Below are positions 1 to 7,199 of a stretch of DNA of 22,852 bases, in pieces. The stretch comes from a virus. The notes below the pieces were generated by a model. It ran no database searches. It was not told the DNA's origin and worked only from the letters and a program-made list of their open reading frames with translations. The translations under genes and the position numbers were made by a program. Every line of letters starts with the position of its first letter. Positions within the stretch are counted from its first letter, which is position 1. The DNA is taken from positions 1-22,852 of IMG/VR virus record IMGVR_UViG_3300027687_000080; one strand, written 5' to 3'.

Positions 1-1
1 A

Positions 2-118
2 AAAGAGGACATCAAGAAGGCACAATCACTATATGATGATAATGTGATTAGGTTGTGTCAGGCAGAGGGGCGTCATTTCCCCTCTGCCACTTTTTATATA
101 ATGACTAAATATAGGTGA
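2..118 (+). CDS. possible 3' end of an upstream gene (partial)
   Basis: A reading frame is open from the window edge to a TGA at 116-118, giving 38 codons. It would read through the hairpin at 61-88, so either the gene really ends here with the terminator inside its last codons, or the upstream gene ends outside the window and this frame is open by chance. No family is recognisable in so short a piece. Low confidence. Confidence 0.25.
   Translation, partial: KEDIKKAQSLYDDNVIRLCQAEGRHFPSATFYIMTKYR
61..95 (+). terminator. Rho-independent terminator
   Basis: A perfect 10-bp GC-rich stem (61-70 with 79-88) encloses an 8-nt loop and is followed by A, C and a run of five T residues (91-95). This is the standard intrinsic terminator form. 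It closes the transcription unit entering from the left edge, about 27 nt before the next start codon. Confidence 0.85.
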
Positions 119-121
119 TGA

Positions 122-574
122 ATGTATAATTGTGTTACAGTAGAGGGTAGTACAAAAACCAAGAGACAACTTGTTAGAGAGATAGCATATTTCTGTGTAG
201 ACGAAATGCTCCCCAAGTTCAGAACTCTTGATGTTGAAATAAATCTCATAAAATTGAAAGACGAAACAAATTGTGATGGACTATGCTCGCCTGGCGATTA
301 TAGAAATCATTTTGAAATTGATATTGAAAAAAGTTTAAAAGGAGATGACCTAATTACTTGTGTCACTCACGAAATGGTACATGTTATGCAATACGCTAAA
401 GGAATGCTGAAAGATAATAACACAGCAGGATCAAAGGTATATTGGAAAGGTTACTGTTATAGTAACTATGCATATAGTAAACAACCGTGGGAAAGACAGG
501 CATATAGGATGCAAGAAACCCTTTTGATCAAATATAAACAATGGAGTAAAAATAATGGTAACAGAACTACTTAG
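122..574 (+). CDS. HExxH-motif putative zinc metallopeptidase-like protein
   Basis: A 150-residue protein with the zinc-binding signature HEMVH at residues 83-87, in a predicted helix (VTHEMVHVMQY). A Glu at about 124 in PWERQAY could be the third metal ligand, as in SprT-like and other gluzincin-type proteins. I see no signal peptide, so it probably acts in the cytoplasm. The start is ATG at 122 with AGGTG upstream, just after the terminator. Its 3' end overlaps the next gene by 20 nt, suggesting coupled translation with the cell-wall hydrolase. Whether it is an active protease or only keeps the fold is unknown, and the substrate cannot be read from sequence. The family call rests on the motif and its spacing. 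Confidence 0.6.
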   Translation: MYNCVTVEGSTKTKRQLVREIAYFCVDEMLPKFRTLDVEINLIKLKDETNCDGLCSPGDYRNHFEIDIEKSLKGDDLITCVTHEMVHVMQYAKGMLKDNNTAGSKVYWKGYCYSNYAYSKQPWERQAYRMQETLLIKYKQWSKNNGNRTT

Positions 575-1028
575 TACGGCACTTATTTGCTTAGCATCTA
601 ATGTGTATCACGAGGCAAAAAACCAAAGTATAGAAGGACAGATTGCAGTTGCTGAAGTTACGATGAATAGAGTTGCAGATTCAAGATATCCCAATACAGT
701 GTGCGAAGTTGTAAAACAAGGCCCGATTAGAGAATCTTGGAAAACAAGAAAAGATGCAACACTTCCTAAATACAAAAGAAAATACTTTCCAGTAAAAAAC
801 AGATGCCAATTTAGTTGGTATTGTGACGGAAAAAGTGATGAGGTAAAAGAACACAATGCATTTGTAATCGCTACATGGGTTGCGAATGGTGTCCTCACTG
901 GTACGTTAGAACCTACAGTCAAGGGTGCAACTCACTACCATGCAGATTATGTACTACCAGCTTGGGCTGCAGCAAAAACAAAAACAAGAACAATACAAAC
1001 CCACATCTTTTATAGATGGGAGAAATAG
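555..1028 (+). CDS. SleB-type cell wall hydrolase (Hydrolase_2 family)
   Basis: A 157-aa protein with the pattern of SleB/CwlJ-type hydrolases: a helix ending in ASNVYHEAKNQ (Glu20, the likely catalytic acid), then EGQIAVAEVTMNRV, the CQFSW segment (Cys84) and a C-terminal GATHYHADYVLP block (His127, His129). Members cleave peptidoglycan, usually as lytic transglycosylases. Phage copies are thought to act in lysis or in local wall opening. I see no clear cleavable signal peptide, so export would need a holin or virion delivery. It overlaps the HExxH gene, and a second wall-degrading enzyme (a T4-type lysozyme) lies at 5422-5865. Confidence 0.82.
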   Translation: MVTELLSTALICLASNVYHEAKNQSIEGQIAVAEVTMNRVADSRYPNTVCEVVKQGPIRESWKTRKDATLPKYKRKYFPVKNRCQFSWYCDGKSDEVKEHNAFVIATWVANGVLTGTLEPTVKGATHYHADYVLPAWAAAKTKTRTIQTHIFYRWEK

Positions 1029-1037
1029 GAGTACAAA

Positions 1038-1241
1038 ATGATTGAGACATTAATCATATCTATGTTGGGCAGTTTTGCTTACGACAATCTAGAATTTTTT
1101 AACACATCCAAGAATCAAATGAAACAAGGATATGTTTGGGAATATGAGTACAAGGAAAGAAATCCAAATGTACCAGCAATTCCATTGATAAATGAGTCTA
1201 CAGGCAAAGAAACAGTTATATGGGTATTAAAAGAAAAATAG
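1038..1241 (+). CDS. small hypothetical protein
   Basis: A 67-aa protein that I do not recognise. It starts 9 nt after the hydrolase stop, with AGGAG before the ATG. The first about 15 residues (IETLIISMLGSFAYD) are hydrophobic and could be a short membrane or signal-anchor segment. The rest is charged and aromatic (YVWEYEYKERNP). It is probably the last gene of the unit beginning at 122, because a strong promoter begins at its stop codon. Confidence 0.6.
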   Translation: MIETLIISMLGSFAYDNLEFFNTSKNQMKQGYVWEYEYKERNPNVPAIPLINESTGKETVIWVLKEK

Positions 1242-1244
1242 TAC

Positions 1245-1273
1245 TTGACATTTGCTAAAACATGTGGTATGAT
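1245..1273 (+). promoter_or_regulatory. sigma70-type extended -10 promoter
   Basis: TTGACA at 1245-1250, a 17-bp spacer and TATGAT at 1268-1273, preceded directly by TGTGG (an extended -10 with TG at -17/-16 as well). It matches the other promoters reported here in spacing and in this element. It would drive the genes from 1403 onward. Confidence 0.8.
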
Positions 1274-1335
1274 TAATACAATTAAAATAGACGATAACCG
1301 TATGGTTAGGGGTATATGATGATGAGAGTTATAAT

Positions 1336-1401
1336 ATGAGATATCGAATACTAGATATTTGGATTGAGAGTCCTCAAGTTCTATTTAATGTGAGAGGGTG
1401 A
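1336..1401 (+). CDS. possible 21-aa leader peptide
   Basis: A short frame, ATG at 1336 to TGA at 1399-1401, lies between the promoter at 1245 and the next gene, whose ATG follows after one base. The close fit of stop and start would allow translational coupling. The peptide resembles nothing I know, and the ATG has no clear Shine-Dalgarno. It may be chance. Confidence 0.22.
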   Translation: MRYRILDIWIESPQVLFNVRG

Positions 1402-1402
1402 T

Positions 1403-1957
1403 ATGAATATTTTCTACTTAGATAAAGATCCAAGAGTAAGTGCTTCTATGCATTTAGACAAACATGTTGTCAAGATGTGTACAGAATATGCACAACTATT
1501 GTCTACAGCCCATAGGTTGATAGATGGGGAAATTTATGAAGGTAGGACTAAAAATAATCATAGAATCAAACGATGGAAATTACATGACAAAAGAGAAAAT
1601 GTTTTATACAAAGCAGGTCATGTAAATCATCCCTCTGCCATTTGGACAAGAGTAAGTAGGAGTAATTATTATTACCTCTATTTCTTGTACATGGCAACAC
1701 TTGCAGAATACAGTTTTAGATACGGCAAAATACACGGTGCAAGCAAACCATCTATTTACTTACAAAGAGCACCTAATAATTTATGTGATAAGAATGGGTT
1801 AACAGAGATGCCACAATGTATGCCAGAGTACTGCAAAGTACCAGGCAATCCAATTAAGGCCTACCATACTTACTATATACATGAGAAGAAGGGTTTTGCT
1901 ACATGGAAAGGTAAAATAAATGGAAGAGATAAACCAAGTTGGTATGTCACAAGCTGA
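1403..1957 (+). CDS. conserved phage protein with N-terminal DKHVVKM motif
   Basis: A 184-aa protein. The first 40 residues (MNIFYLDKDP, then HLDKHVVKMCTEYAQLLSTAHR) form a pattern I associate with a protein family common in marine T4-like phages and sometimes labelled a pyrimidine-dimer glycosylase or endonuclease V-like protein. I cannot confirm that activity: the paired His and Lys residues would suit a nucleic-acid enzyme, but no experiment is known to me. The protein is rich in Tyr, Trp and His. It is the first long gene after the promoter at 1245, with GAGAGGGTG before the ATG. A small gene overlaps its 3' end. Confidence 0.55.
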   Translation: MNIFYLDKDPRVSASMHLDKHVVKMCTEYAQLLSTAHRLIDGEIYEGRTKNNHRIKRWKLHDKRENVLYKAGHVNHPSAIWTRVSRSNYYYLYFLYMATLAEYSFRYGKIHGASKPSIYLQRAPNNLCDKNGLTEMPQCMPEYCKVPGNPIKAYHTYYIHEKKGFATWKGKINGRDKPSWYVTS

Positions 1958-2069
1958 AATGTATCAGCTTGATATTGCCGAACTTACAAAAGAGAAGTAC
2001 ATTTTAATTAAAAGAATCAAAGAATTGACGGAAGAGATACATGAATTACAGCGAAATGGAAGCACTTAA
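1944..2069 (+). CDS. 41-aa predicted coiled-coil protein
   Basis: This small frame overlaps the end of the preceding gene by 14 nt and the start of the following one by 29 nt. The peptide begins MSQAEMYQLDIAEL and continues with Leu/Ile at heptad spacing among Lys and Glu, so a single amphipathic helix or coiled coil is expected. Small helical proteins packed between larger genes are common in this phage type. No strong Shine-Dalgarno is visible, so translation may depend on coupling to the upstream gene. Function unknown. Confidence 0.5.
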   Translation: MSQAEMYQLDIAELTKEKYILIKRIKELTEEIHELQRNGST

Positions 2070-2838
2070 AGAACACTTTTCAGTTGCTGGGAATCCCCAA
2101 CTAAGAGCATTTTCTTTATATAGAAGTCATACTGGCCAGGCTGGTGTAAAATACATTAATGAAAAACTAAAACCCAACTCTGTGTTAGACGTTGGTTGTG
2201 GTGCAAATCTATTTAAACCACATCTGGAAGGTGTTGTAGGGATAGACTTATTAGACTATCGGAAACTAGGACACAAGACAGGCGCTGATGTTATAGATAA
2301 TATCAGAGAGTGGTATTTTAAAATGCATCCCTCATTCGATTTAATCTATTGCATAGGCCCAATGAACTTTGGAACTGTGGAAGATATCTATGTAAACTTT
2401 GATATTTTTCGTAAGATGTCAAATAGAATATTTGGACATGTAAGGCCTGGACATTTAAGTGATGAGGATAGAGGAGTGAAATCTGGATATCCATATTACC
2501 CTTGGACTACACAAGAGATTCAGAGATGGGCAGATGAGTTTGGTTTTGATGTTGTCAATATGGCAACTGAACATACAGATTTAACTTTGATGTCAGATGA
2601 ACATATTCAACTATACAAAAATGCTGTAAAAGATGCATCTAAATTTAAAGGTTATGGTATGATTGGTATGAATACAAATGACTTGGCAGATTTAAAGAAT
2701 ATTGATACAGAGGGTATTGGTGAAGATTTAAAAGGTAAAGTGATGAATGAATGGAATAGACGATTTGACAAAGTTCACTATATAGATCATATAGACGTAA
2801 AAGTTAGACCAAGGTTACACTATGAGTTTGCAAAATGA
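2041..2838 (+). CDS. SAM-dependent methyltransferase-like protein (copy 1 of 3)
   Basis: A 265-aa protein with a class I methyltransferase nucleotide-binding motif, VLDVGCGANLFKP at about 50-62, followed by the acidic post-I strand VVGIDLL. A later strand (FDLIYCIG) fits motif IV. The GCGxNxxKP form is shared with the proteins at 2835 and 3911, so the three are probably paralogues. The extra C-terminal 60 residues are unique to this copy. GGAAGAG lies 5 nt before the ATG, supporting this start. It overlaps the next gene by an ATGA. The substrate cannot be deduced. The lack of obvious DNA-methylase catalytic motifs (no NPPY or PC) argues against a simple DNA methylase. Confidence 0.65.
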   Translation: MNYSEMEALKEHFSVAGNPQLRAFSLYRSHTGQAGVKYINEKLKPNSVLDVGCGANLFKPHLEGVVGIDLLDYRKLGHKTGADVIDNIREWYFKMHPSFDLIYCIGPMNFGTVEDIYVNFDIFRKMSNRIFGHVRPGHLSDEDRGVKSGYPYYPWTTQEIQRWADEFGFDVVNMATEHTDLTLMSDEHIQLYKNAVKDASKFKGYGMIGMNTNDLADLKNIDTEGIGEDLKGKVMNEWNRRFDKVHYIDHIDVKVRPRLHYEFAK

Positions 2839-3518
2839 GTGATTATGATTCCAGACTACACGAAAAAAGAAATATTAGTGGTGTAGAAATAGATGATGTC
2901 AGAGAAAGATACACAAATGAAGTAGATTTTGACACTAGACAAAACCTACCGAAATACAGAACTCTCTCTGGTGAAAAGTTAGCAAATGAGATAGCGGCAC
3001 ATAAACCAGATTTAGTTATTGATCTGGGGTGTGGTGCTAACTATTTCAAACCGATTGTAAGAAATGTTATTGGTGTAGACCTTACACATTTACCACAAGT
3101 AGATTTACAAAGAGATGTAAATACTTTGCCTGATATCTTCAAACCTAATGTTGCAGACTTTGTATTTTGTTTTGGCCCATGGTCAGTTTATGAACTAAAT
3201 GCGCCAGAAGATTGGGAATATAATAGAAGAGTCATTAAAGTAATAAAGTATCTACTAAAAAAAGATGGAACTGCTATATTACATGCAAATAGTAAAAGAA
3301 CAATATGGAATGAAAAGAACATCACAATGTTAGGTGATGAAGTTGGATTTAAAACACAGATAGATGGTATTGGTATCACGGATACAAACTTGATGACAAA
3401 AGATCATTGGAGAATACAAGAACAAGTGCCAGAACATAGGGAAAGTATGGGGATGTATCAAGATGGTGAGGATTTGATAAAGAATCCTAGATACGTTTGG
3501 CGATGGACACATATATAA
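2835..3518 (+). CDS. SAM-dependent methyltransferase-like protein (copy 2 of 3)
   Basis: A 227-aa protein with motif I as LVIDLGCGANYFKP, then VIGVDLTH (post-I acidic residue) and ADFVFCFGPW in the position of motif IV, followed by a helix and a strand DGTAILHANS as in the class I fold. It begins within the stop of copy 1 (ATGA overlap), so the two are translated together. It has no C-terminal extension. The motif I spacing and the KP after GCGxN match copies 1 and 3. Target unknown: small molecule, surface glycan and protein are all possible. Confidence 0.65.
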   Translation: MSDYDSRLHEKRNISGVEIDDVRERYTNEVDFDTRQNLPKYRTLSGEKLANEIAAHKPDLVIDLGCGANYFKPIVRNVIGVDLTHLPQVDLQRDVNTLPDIFKPNVADFVFCFGPWSVYELNAPEDWEYNRRVIKVIKYLLKKDGTAILHANSKRTIWNEKNITMLGDEVGFKTQIDGIGITDTNLMTKDHWRIQEQVPEHRESMGMYQDGEDLIKNPRYVWRWTHI

Positions 3519-3533
3519 ACATGGGAGAAAATT

Positions 3534-3899
3534 ATGCCAACATATAGATTTAATAAAGACGGTGAGGTTTGGGATGAGTTTATGGGAATGTCTGAAAAAG
3601 AAACATTCCTAGAGAACAATCCAGACATCAATCAAGTTCCAGTAGCAATTGCGATTGTGGGTGGTATTGAAGGAAGAACACACAAAGTAGACGATGGTTT
3701 CAAAGAGAACATGTCTAGGATTGCAGAGGCACATCCTAACTCGCCCCTTGCTTCTAGATACGGTAGTAATGAGAACATGGCGAAAAAGAAAGCAAGACAA
3801 GTTATAAAGAAAAGAACTGGTGCAAAAGTAACAGACGGTGGAACATCACACAATCTAAATAAAGCTGAAATTATTGGCGGTAGACACACATATAAGTAG
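3534..3899 (+). CDS. conserved phage protein, FmdB-like N-terminus without the zinc cysteines
   Basis: A 121-aa protein beginning MPTYRFNKDGEVWDEFMGMSE. This N-terminus resembles the FmdB-type zinc ribbon family (MPxYxFxC...) but has no cysteine at all, so it cannot bind zinc in that way. Proteins of this type are widespread in marine T4-like phages and have no assigned role. The C-terminal half is basic (AKKKARQVIKKR), which suggests nucleic-acid contact. GGGAGAAA precedes the ATG. It sits between methyltransferase copies 2 and 3. Confidence 0.55.
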   Translation: MPTYRFNKDGEVWDEFMGMSEKETFLENNPDINQVPVAIAIVGGIEGRTHKVDDGFKENMSRIAEAHPNSPLASRYGSNENMAKKKARQVIKKRTGAKVTDGGTSHNLNKAEIIGGRHTYK

Positions 3900-3910
3900 T
3901 GGATTAAAAT

Positions 3911-4486
3911 ATGAATACATCTAACTTTCATTTAGGAAAAGATGGACACACAAGAGATGCTAGAATCAGAAGTTTATATTACAAATATAGACACACTGGA
4001 TTTGAACTTTTAAGAAAGATTCCTAGAGATGCAAAAGTATTAGATATAGGTTGTGGTATAAATATGTGGAAACCATACTTTGATGATTTATATGGGATTG
4101 ATCCATACAATGAAGCTGCAGACGAGATGATAAAATTTGAAGATTACACACCACATAAAGAGTTTGATACTTTTCTGGCATTAGGAAGTTTAAATTTTTA
4201 TAATAAAGAATATGTAGAAATGCAAATAAAACATTTAAGTAAAATAACTAAGAGTGGTGATGTTATTTTTTGGAGACAAAATACTGGCAATAGACTTAGA
4301 AGAGGGGTTAATAATTTGACACCAAGTAATGTAGAATATTTTCCTTGGAGTATAGAACATAATAAATACTTTACAGATCGTTATGGGTTTGATTTGGTAG
4401 AGTTCAAGGTTGACAGTGTTCCAGTTTTAGATAATGAAGGAAAGAAGGGCCCTAAAAGATACTATGTAAAGTGGAGTAGAAAATGA
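3911..4486 (+). CDS. SAM-dependent methyltransferase-like protein (copy 3 of 3)
   Basis: A 191-aa protein with motif I KVLDIGCGINMWKP and post-I strand LYGIDPYNEA. A strand FDTFLALGSLNFY matches motif IV, and a late strand DVIFWRQ follows. It shares GCGxNxxKP with the two upstream copies but is shorter and more diverged. The Shine-Dalgarno is weak. The 3' end overlaps phoH by ATGA. The region around 4200-4300 is especially AT-rich. Function unknown beyond the fold. Confidence 0.62.
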   Translation: MNTSNFHLGKDGHTRDARIRSLYYKYRHTGFELLRKIPRDAKVLDIGCGINMWKPYFDDLYGIDPYNEAADEMIKFEDYTPHKEFDTFLALGSLNFYNKEYVEMQIKHLSKITKSGDVIFWRQNTGNRLRRGVNNLTPSNVEYFPWSIEHNKYFTDRYGFDLVEFKVDSVPVLDNEGKKGPKRYYVKWSRK

Positions 4487-5187
4487 GTAAGAAATTAGAA
4501 ATAACAAAAAAGAATATGGTTGCTATTAAACCAGCAACGGATAACCAAAAAGTGGTATTTGAAAGTTGGAAAACTGGTGCAAGTCAGTTTCTATATGGAG
4601 CAGCAGGAACTGGAAAGACCTTTGTTTCATTGTTCAATGGACTATCTGAAGCACTAGATAACACATCAAAGATTGATAAGGTTATTATAGTCAGATCACT
4701 TATACCAACAAGAGAGATTGGATTCTTACCAGGCGATGAAGAAGATAAATCAGCATTGTATCAAGTTCCATACTCTAACATGGTTCAGTTCATGTTTGAA
4801 ATGCCAAACGAACAATCATTTACTTCTTTGTATGAAAGATTAAAAGCACAAGGAACATTGTTTTTCTTGTCAACATCTTTTCTAAGAGGATTAACATTTG
4901 ACAATGCTCTTGTTATAGTTGATGAATGTCAGAACTTAAATTTCCATGAGTTGGATACGATTACAACCAGACTTGGACAAGACTCCAAGATAGCATTTTG
5001 TGGAGACTTTTCACAAAGTGATTTGGTAAGAACAAACGAGAAAAATGGACTTTGGGATTTTTTAAGAATCGCAGAAGAAATGAAAGAATTTAATTGTACA
5101 GAATTTACAATCGGAGATATTGTACGAAGTGGATTTGTAAGAAACTACTTAATACAAAAAACTAAACTAGGGATAGGAATGGAGTAA
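4483..5187 (+). CDS. phoH: PhoH-like P-loop ATPase
   Basis: A 234-aa protein with Walker A GAAGTGKT at 39-46 and Walker B LVIVDECQ at 143-150, then the CGDFSQSD sensor-like segment (about 173-180) and an arginine near the end (DIVRSGFV). This is the standard PhoH core, close to a superfamily 1 helicase domain. PhoH genes are common in marine phages. Their cellular role is unsettled, with RNA metabolism or phosphate-stress links proposed. No extra KH or PIN domain is present. It begins within the stop of the upstream methyltransferase-like gene. Confidence 0.88.
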   Translation: MSKKLEITKKNMVAIKPATDNQKVVFESWKTGASQFLYGAAGTGKTFVSLFNGLSEALDNTSKIDKVIIVRSLIPTREIGFLPGDEEDKSALYQVPYSNMVQFMFEMPNEQSFTSLYERLKAQGTLFFLSTSFLRGLTFDNALVIVDECQNLNFHELDTITTRLGQDSKIAFCGDFSQSDLVRTNEKNGLWDFLRIAEEMKEFNCTEFTIGDIVRSGFVRNYLIQKTKLGIGME

Positions 5188-5191
5188 ACCA

Positions 5192-5411
5192 ATGCCGCCA
5201 CGCAATCATCTGAATTGGACGTAACCTTCATGAAGATTTGATTGGGGTTAGTGGACAAGGAACTACAATGCGAGAAGGTACAGAGAAGAGAAATATATTG
5301 CATGGTAGACATGAGAACTCTACTATCCACGATGAAGTGGGTATGAGACATTACTATGCAGAGTGGGGTAAACATTTAGATGTTGATCCAAAACAACCAC
5401 TTGCAGCTTAA
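5192..5411 (+). pseudogene. small gene split by a +1 frameshift (about 72 aa if joined)
   Basis: An ATG at 5192 with GGAG upstream opens a frame (MPPRNHLNW) that stops at TAA after 10 codons. The overlapping +1 frame carries an uninterrupted, protein-like sequence from about 5214 to a TAA at 5409-5411. It includes an internal ATG at 5268 with AAGGA before it (a 47-aa product containing LHGRHENSTIHDEVGMRHYY). Dropping one A at CTGAATTGG (5210-5218) would join both parts into one 72-aa protein. It may be a real single-base lesion, an assembly error, or a gene that simply starts at 5268. The product is His-rich and unknown to me. Confidence 0.5.
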
Positions 5412-5421
5412 GGAGTATAAA

Positions 5422-5865
5422 ATGAATATAGATAAACTACGAGAGGAAATTGCATATGATGAGGGAAGTGTAGGAAAGATATATCTTGACCATCTTGGTC
5501 TGCCTACTTTTGGTATTGGCCACCTTGTTTTGGAATCAGACCCAGAGTATAAATGGGAAGTTGGAACGCTTATCACAAAAGTTAGAGTTGCTGAAGCCTT
5601 CAACCAAGATGTTGAGAATGTCTTATCAGACTGTACCAAACTATATCCAGACTTTGATGATTTACCAGAAGAAGTGCAATTAATAGTCGCAAACATGATG
5701 TTCAATATGGGCCGACCAAGATTGTCTAAATTTAAGGGTATGAAACGAGGAGTGGATGCCAAAGATTGGAACGCAGCTGCAGACGAAATGGTTGATAGCA
5801 GATGGTATCGTCAAGTGACTAAAAGGGCAGACAGATTAGTAGAAAGAATGAGGCAAATTGGTTGA
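5422..5865 (+). CDS. T4-type lysozyme (endolysin, glycoside hydrolase 24 fold)
   Basis: A 147-aa protein aligning with T4 lysozyme gpe over most of its length. The catalytic triad appears as Glu14 (DEG), Asp23 (YLDHLG) and Thr29 (PTFGIGH). Later blocks FNQDVENVLSD, NMMFNMG and SRWYRQVTKRADR match the family C-terminal lobe. It cleaves the glycan strands of peptidoglycan at the end of infection. I chose ATG 5422, with AAGGAG directly upstream and a T4-like N-terminus (MNIDKLREEIAYDEG), over an in-frame ATG at 5380 that would add 14 unmatched residues and overlap the previous gene. Confidence 0.88.
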   Translation: MNIDKLREEIAYDEGSVGKIYLDHLGLPTFGIGHLVLESDPEYKWEVGTLITKVRVAEAFNQDVENVLSDCTKLYPDFDDLPEEVQLIVANMMFNMGRPRLSKFKGMKRGVDAKDWNAAADEMVDSRWYRQVTKRADRLVERMRQIG

Positions 5866-6029
5866 AGAATGATGAGTACAAGTTGGTTGTAAAAAACACA
5901 TACAAAACATGGGTAAAAAGTTACAGTCCATCAAGAGAAAAACTAGAAGAAGAAGAAGCAGTCCATTTATCAAAGAAACACCCACATTGGACTATGTATG
6001 TAGTAAAAGAAAATCATAATATCTCTTGA
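5862..6029 (+). CDS. 55-aa hypothetical protein, TTG start
   Basis: A frame starting at TTG 5862, overlapping the lysozyme TGA as TTGA, runs to TGA at 6027-6029. The peptide is amphipathic and protein-like (YKLVVKNTYKTWVKSYSP, then a Glu run and HPHWTMYVV), with beta-strand, helix, beta-strand character. AGG lies 8 nt before the TTG. The stop sits inside the -35 box of the next promoter, giving a tight layout. No family recognised. The TTG start is uncertain. Confidence 0.45.
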   Translation: MKNDEYKLVVKNTYKTWVKSYSPSREKLEEEEAVHLSKKHPHWTMYVVKENHNIS

Positions 6030-6054
6030 CAATGGGGCAATGTTGTGTTATACT
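6026..6054 (+). promoter_or_regulatory. sigma70-type extended -10 promoter
   Basis: TTGACA at 6026-6031, a 17-bp spacer and TATACT at 6049-6054, with TGTGT immediately upstream of the -10 box. It serves the exonuclease gene at 6082, whose Shine-Dalgarno AAGGA follows about 15 nt downstream of the -10 box. Confidence 0.82.
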
Positions 6055-6081
6055 GTGTTATATAATTAAGAAGGATATATA

Positions 6082-6765
6082 ATGTTTAATCATGAAACGG
6101 TAGTATTACCAGAAGTTACAACGAAAAATATTAATGGTAAGAGATTCTATCTTACACCAGAGGGCAATAAGTACCCATCTATCACCACTGTCCTTAATGG
6201 ACGAAAAGCAGAAGGTCTATTTGAATGGCGTAAGAGGGTTGGTAACGATGTTGCTAATCATGTTATGCGAACTGCTGCTAGTCGTGGTACAAAAGTTCAT
6301 CAGATGTGTGAGGATTATTTAAACAATAACTTTGATGAAGATAAACATAAAAAAGATTTTCTTCCATATTGTTTATTTAAAGAATTATCTGCACAACTGT
6401 TATGCAAAATTGATAATATTAGATCACAAGAGTGTGGACTCTATTCTGATAAATATAAAGTAGCCGGTAGAGTAGATTGTATTGCAGAATACAATGGAGT
6501 CTTATCTATTATTGATTTCAAGACATCAAAAAGAGAACGTAGTGATGATTGGAACGAAAACTACTACATTCAAGGATCTGCATATGCAGAGATGTTTGAA
6601 GAACGAACAAGTCAACCTATTAGTCAAGTGGTTATACTTGTTGTAACAGAAGATGGTACTGTTCAAGAGTTTATCAAAGACAAAACGGATTACTTGCCTT
6701 TGTTAATAGAAGCAGTCAGCGTCTTTAGAACAAAGGAACAGAACAGTGAAAAACTTACTGCTTAG
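6082..6765 (+). CDS. PD-(D/E)XK nuclease / RecB-like exonuclease
   Basis: A 227-aa protein with the RecB-type nuclease core: a conserved His (RGTKVHQMCEDYL, His73), then AGRVDCIAEY (Asp132), IIDFKTSK (Asp145 and Lys147) and YYIQGSAYAEM (Gln164). These are the motif I, II, III and YxxQ elements of phage and Cas4/RecB-like exonucleases. It probably degrades or processes DNA during phage replication or recombination, using Mg2+ in the cytoplasm. It has its own promoter (6026-6054) and overlaps the next gene by 20 nt. Confidence 0.78.
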   Translation: MFNHETVVLPEVTTKNINGKRFYLTPEGNKYPSITTVLNGRKAEGLFEWRKRVGNDVANHVMRTAASRGTKVHQMCEDYLNNNFDEDKHKKDFLPYCLFKELSAQLLCKIDNIRSQECGLYSDKYKVAGRVDCIAEYNGVLSIIDFKTSKRERSDDWNENYYIQGSAYAEMFEERTSQPISQVVILVVTEDGTVQEFIKDKTDYLPLLIEAVSVFRTKEQNSEKLTA

Positions 6766-7180
6766 TGTTCTTATCGGTATCGCTTTAACTACTACTGTAT
6801 TTGCAATTGAACCGAATCAAGAACCTCCGTGTTGTGATATGGAAGAAAAAAAAGAGATAGTACCAGAAGTACCATCAGAATTTGTTATAATGAGGCCAAT
6901 GACATGTAAACCAATAAATGCAATGGTTTCTTGGTTACGAAATGAATTGGGTGAAATACCATTTGTTAGTGGTGATGCATTTTTAATAACAAGAGAAGGT
7001 GGAACTCTACCTCTACAGATTATGTGGTCAATGAATCCTCAAACTAGTAGATTTACTCTGATTGAATTACATTACACAACTGGAATGGCGTGTCTTTTGG
7101 GGTCTGGTAAGGGTATGGAAATGCATATACCAAAAAATAGTAAGACAAAAGTAGAAGTTTTACTTGACAATGGTATCTAA
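6746..7180 (+). CDS. exported protein of unknown function
   Basis: A 144-aa protein with a clear signal peptide: MKNLL, then a hydrophobic stretch to TTTVFA, likely cleaved after Ala20. The mature part starts with an acidic, proline-rich linker containing a CC pair (28-29) and continues into a beta-rich domain of about 95 residues with two more Cys. It should act in the periplasm or envelope. No known family recognised. Translation is probably coupled to the exonuclease by overlap. The tmRNA promoter is embedded in its last codons. Confidence 0.6.
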   Translation: MKNLLLSVLIGIALTTTVFAIEPNQEPPCCDMEEKKEIVPEVPSEFVIMRPMTCKPINAMVSWLRNELGEIPFVSGDAFLITREGGTLPLQIMWSMNPQTSRFTLIELHYTTGMACLLGSGKGMEMHIPKNSKTKVEVLLDNGI

Positions 7181-7192
7181 GTGTGGTATAAA
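7164..7192 (+). promoter_or_regulatory. sigma70-type extended -10 promoter for the tmRNA
   Basis: TTGACA at 7164-7169, a 17-bp spacer and TATAAA at 7187-7192 with TGTGG directly before it. A TATAAT a few bases further (7193-7198) could serve as an alternative -10. The -35 box lies inside the coding end of the preceding gene. Transcription would start near 7200, just before the tmRNA acceptor piece. Confidence 0.8.
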
Positions 7193-7199
7193 TATAATA

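Noticed and set aside
608-922. Minus-strand frame opposite the SleB-type hydrolase
   Set aside because: Shadow of a clear family gene. No ribosome site and no sensible product.
2764-2795. TTGACA followed by AT-rich sequence inside the first methyltransferase-like gene
   Set aside because: No acceptable -10 box at 16-18 bp and no TG extension. It is within coding sequence.
5376-5762. Minus-strand frame opposite the lysozyme
   Set aside because: The plus strand carries the lysozyme triad and family blocks, so this is a shadow.
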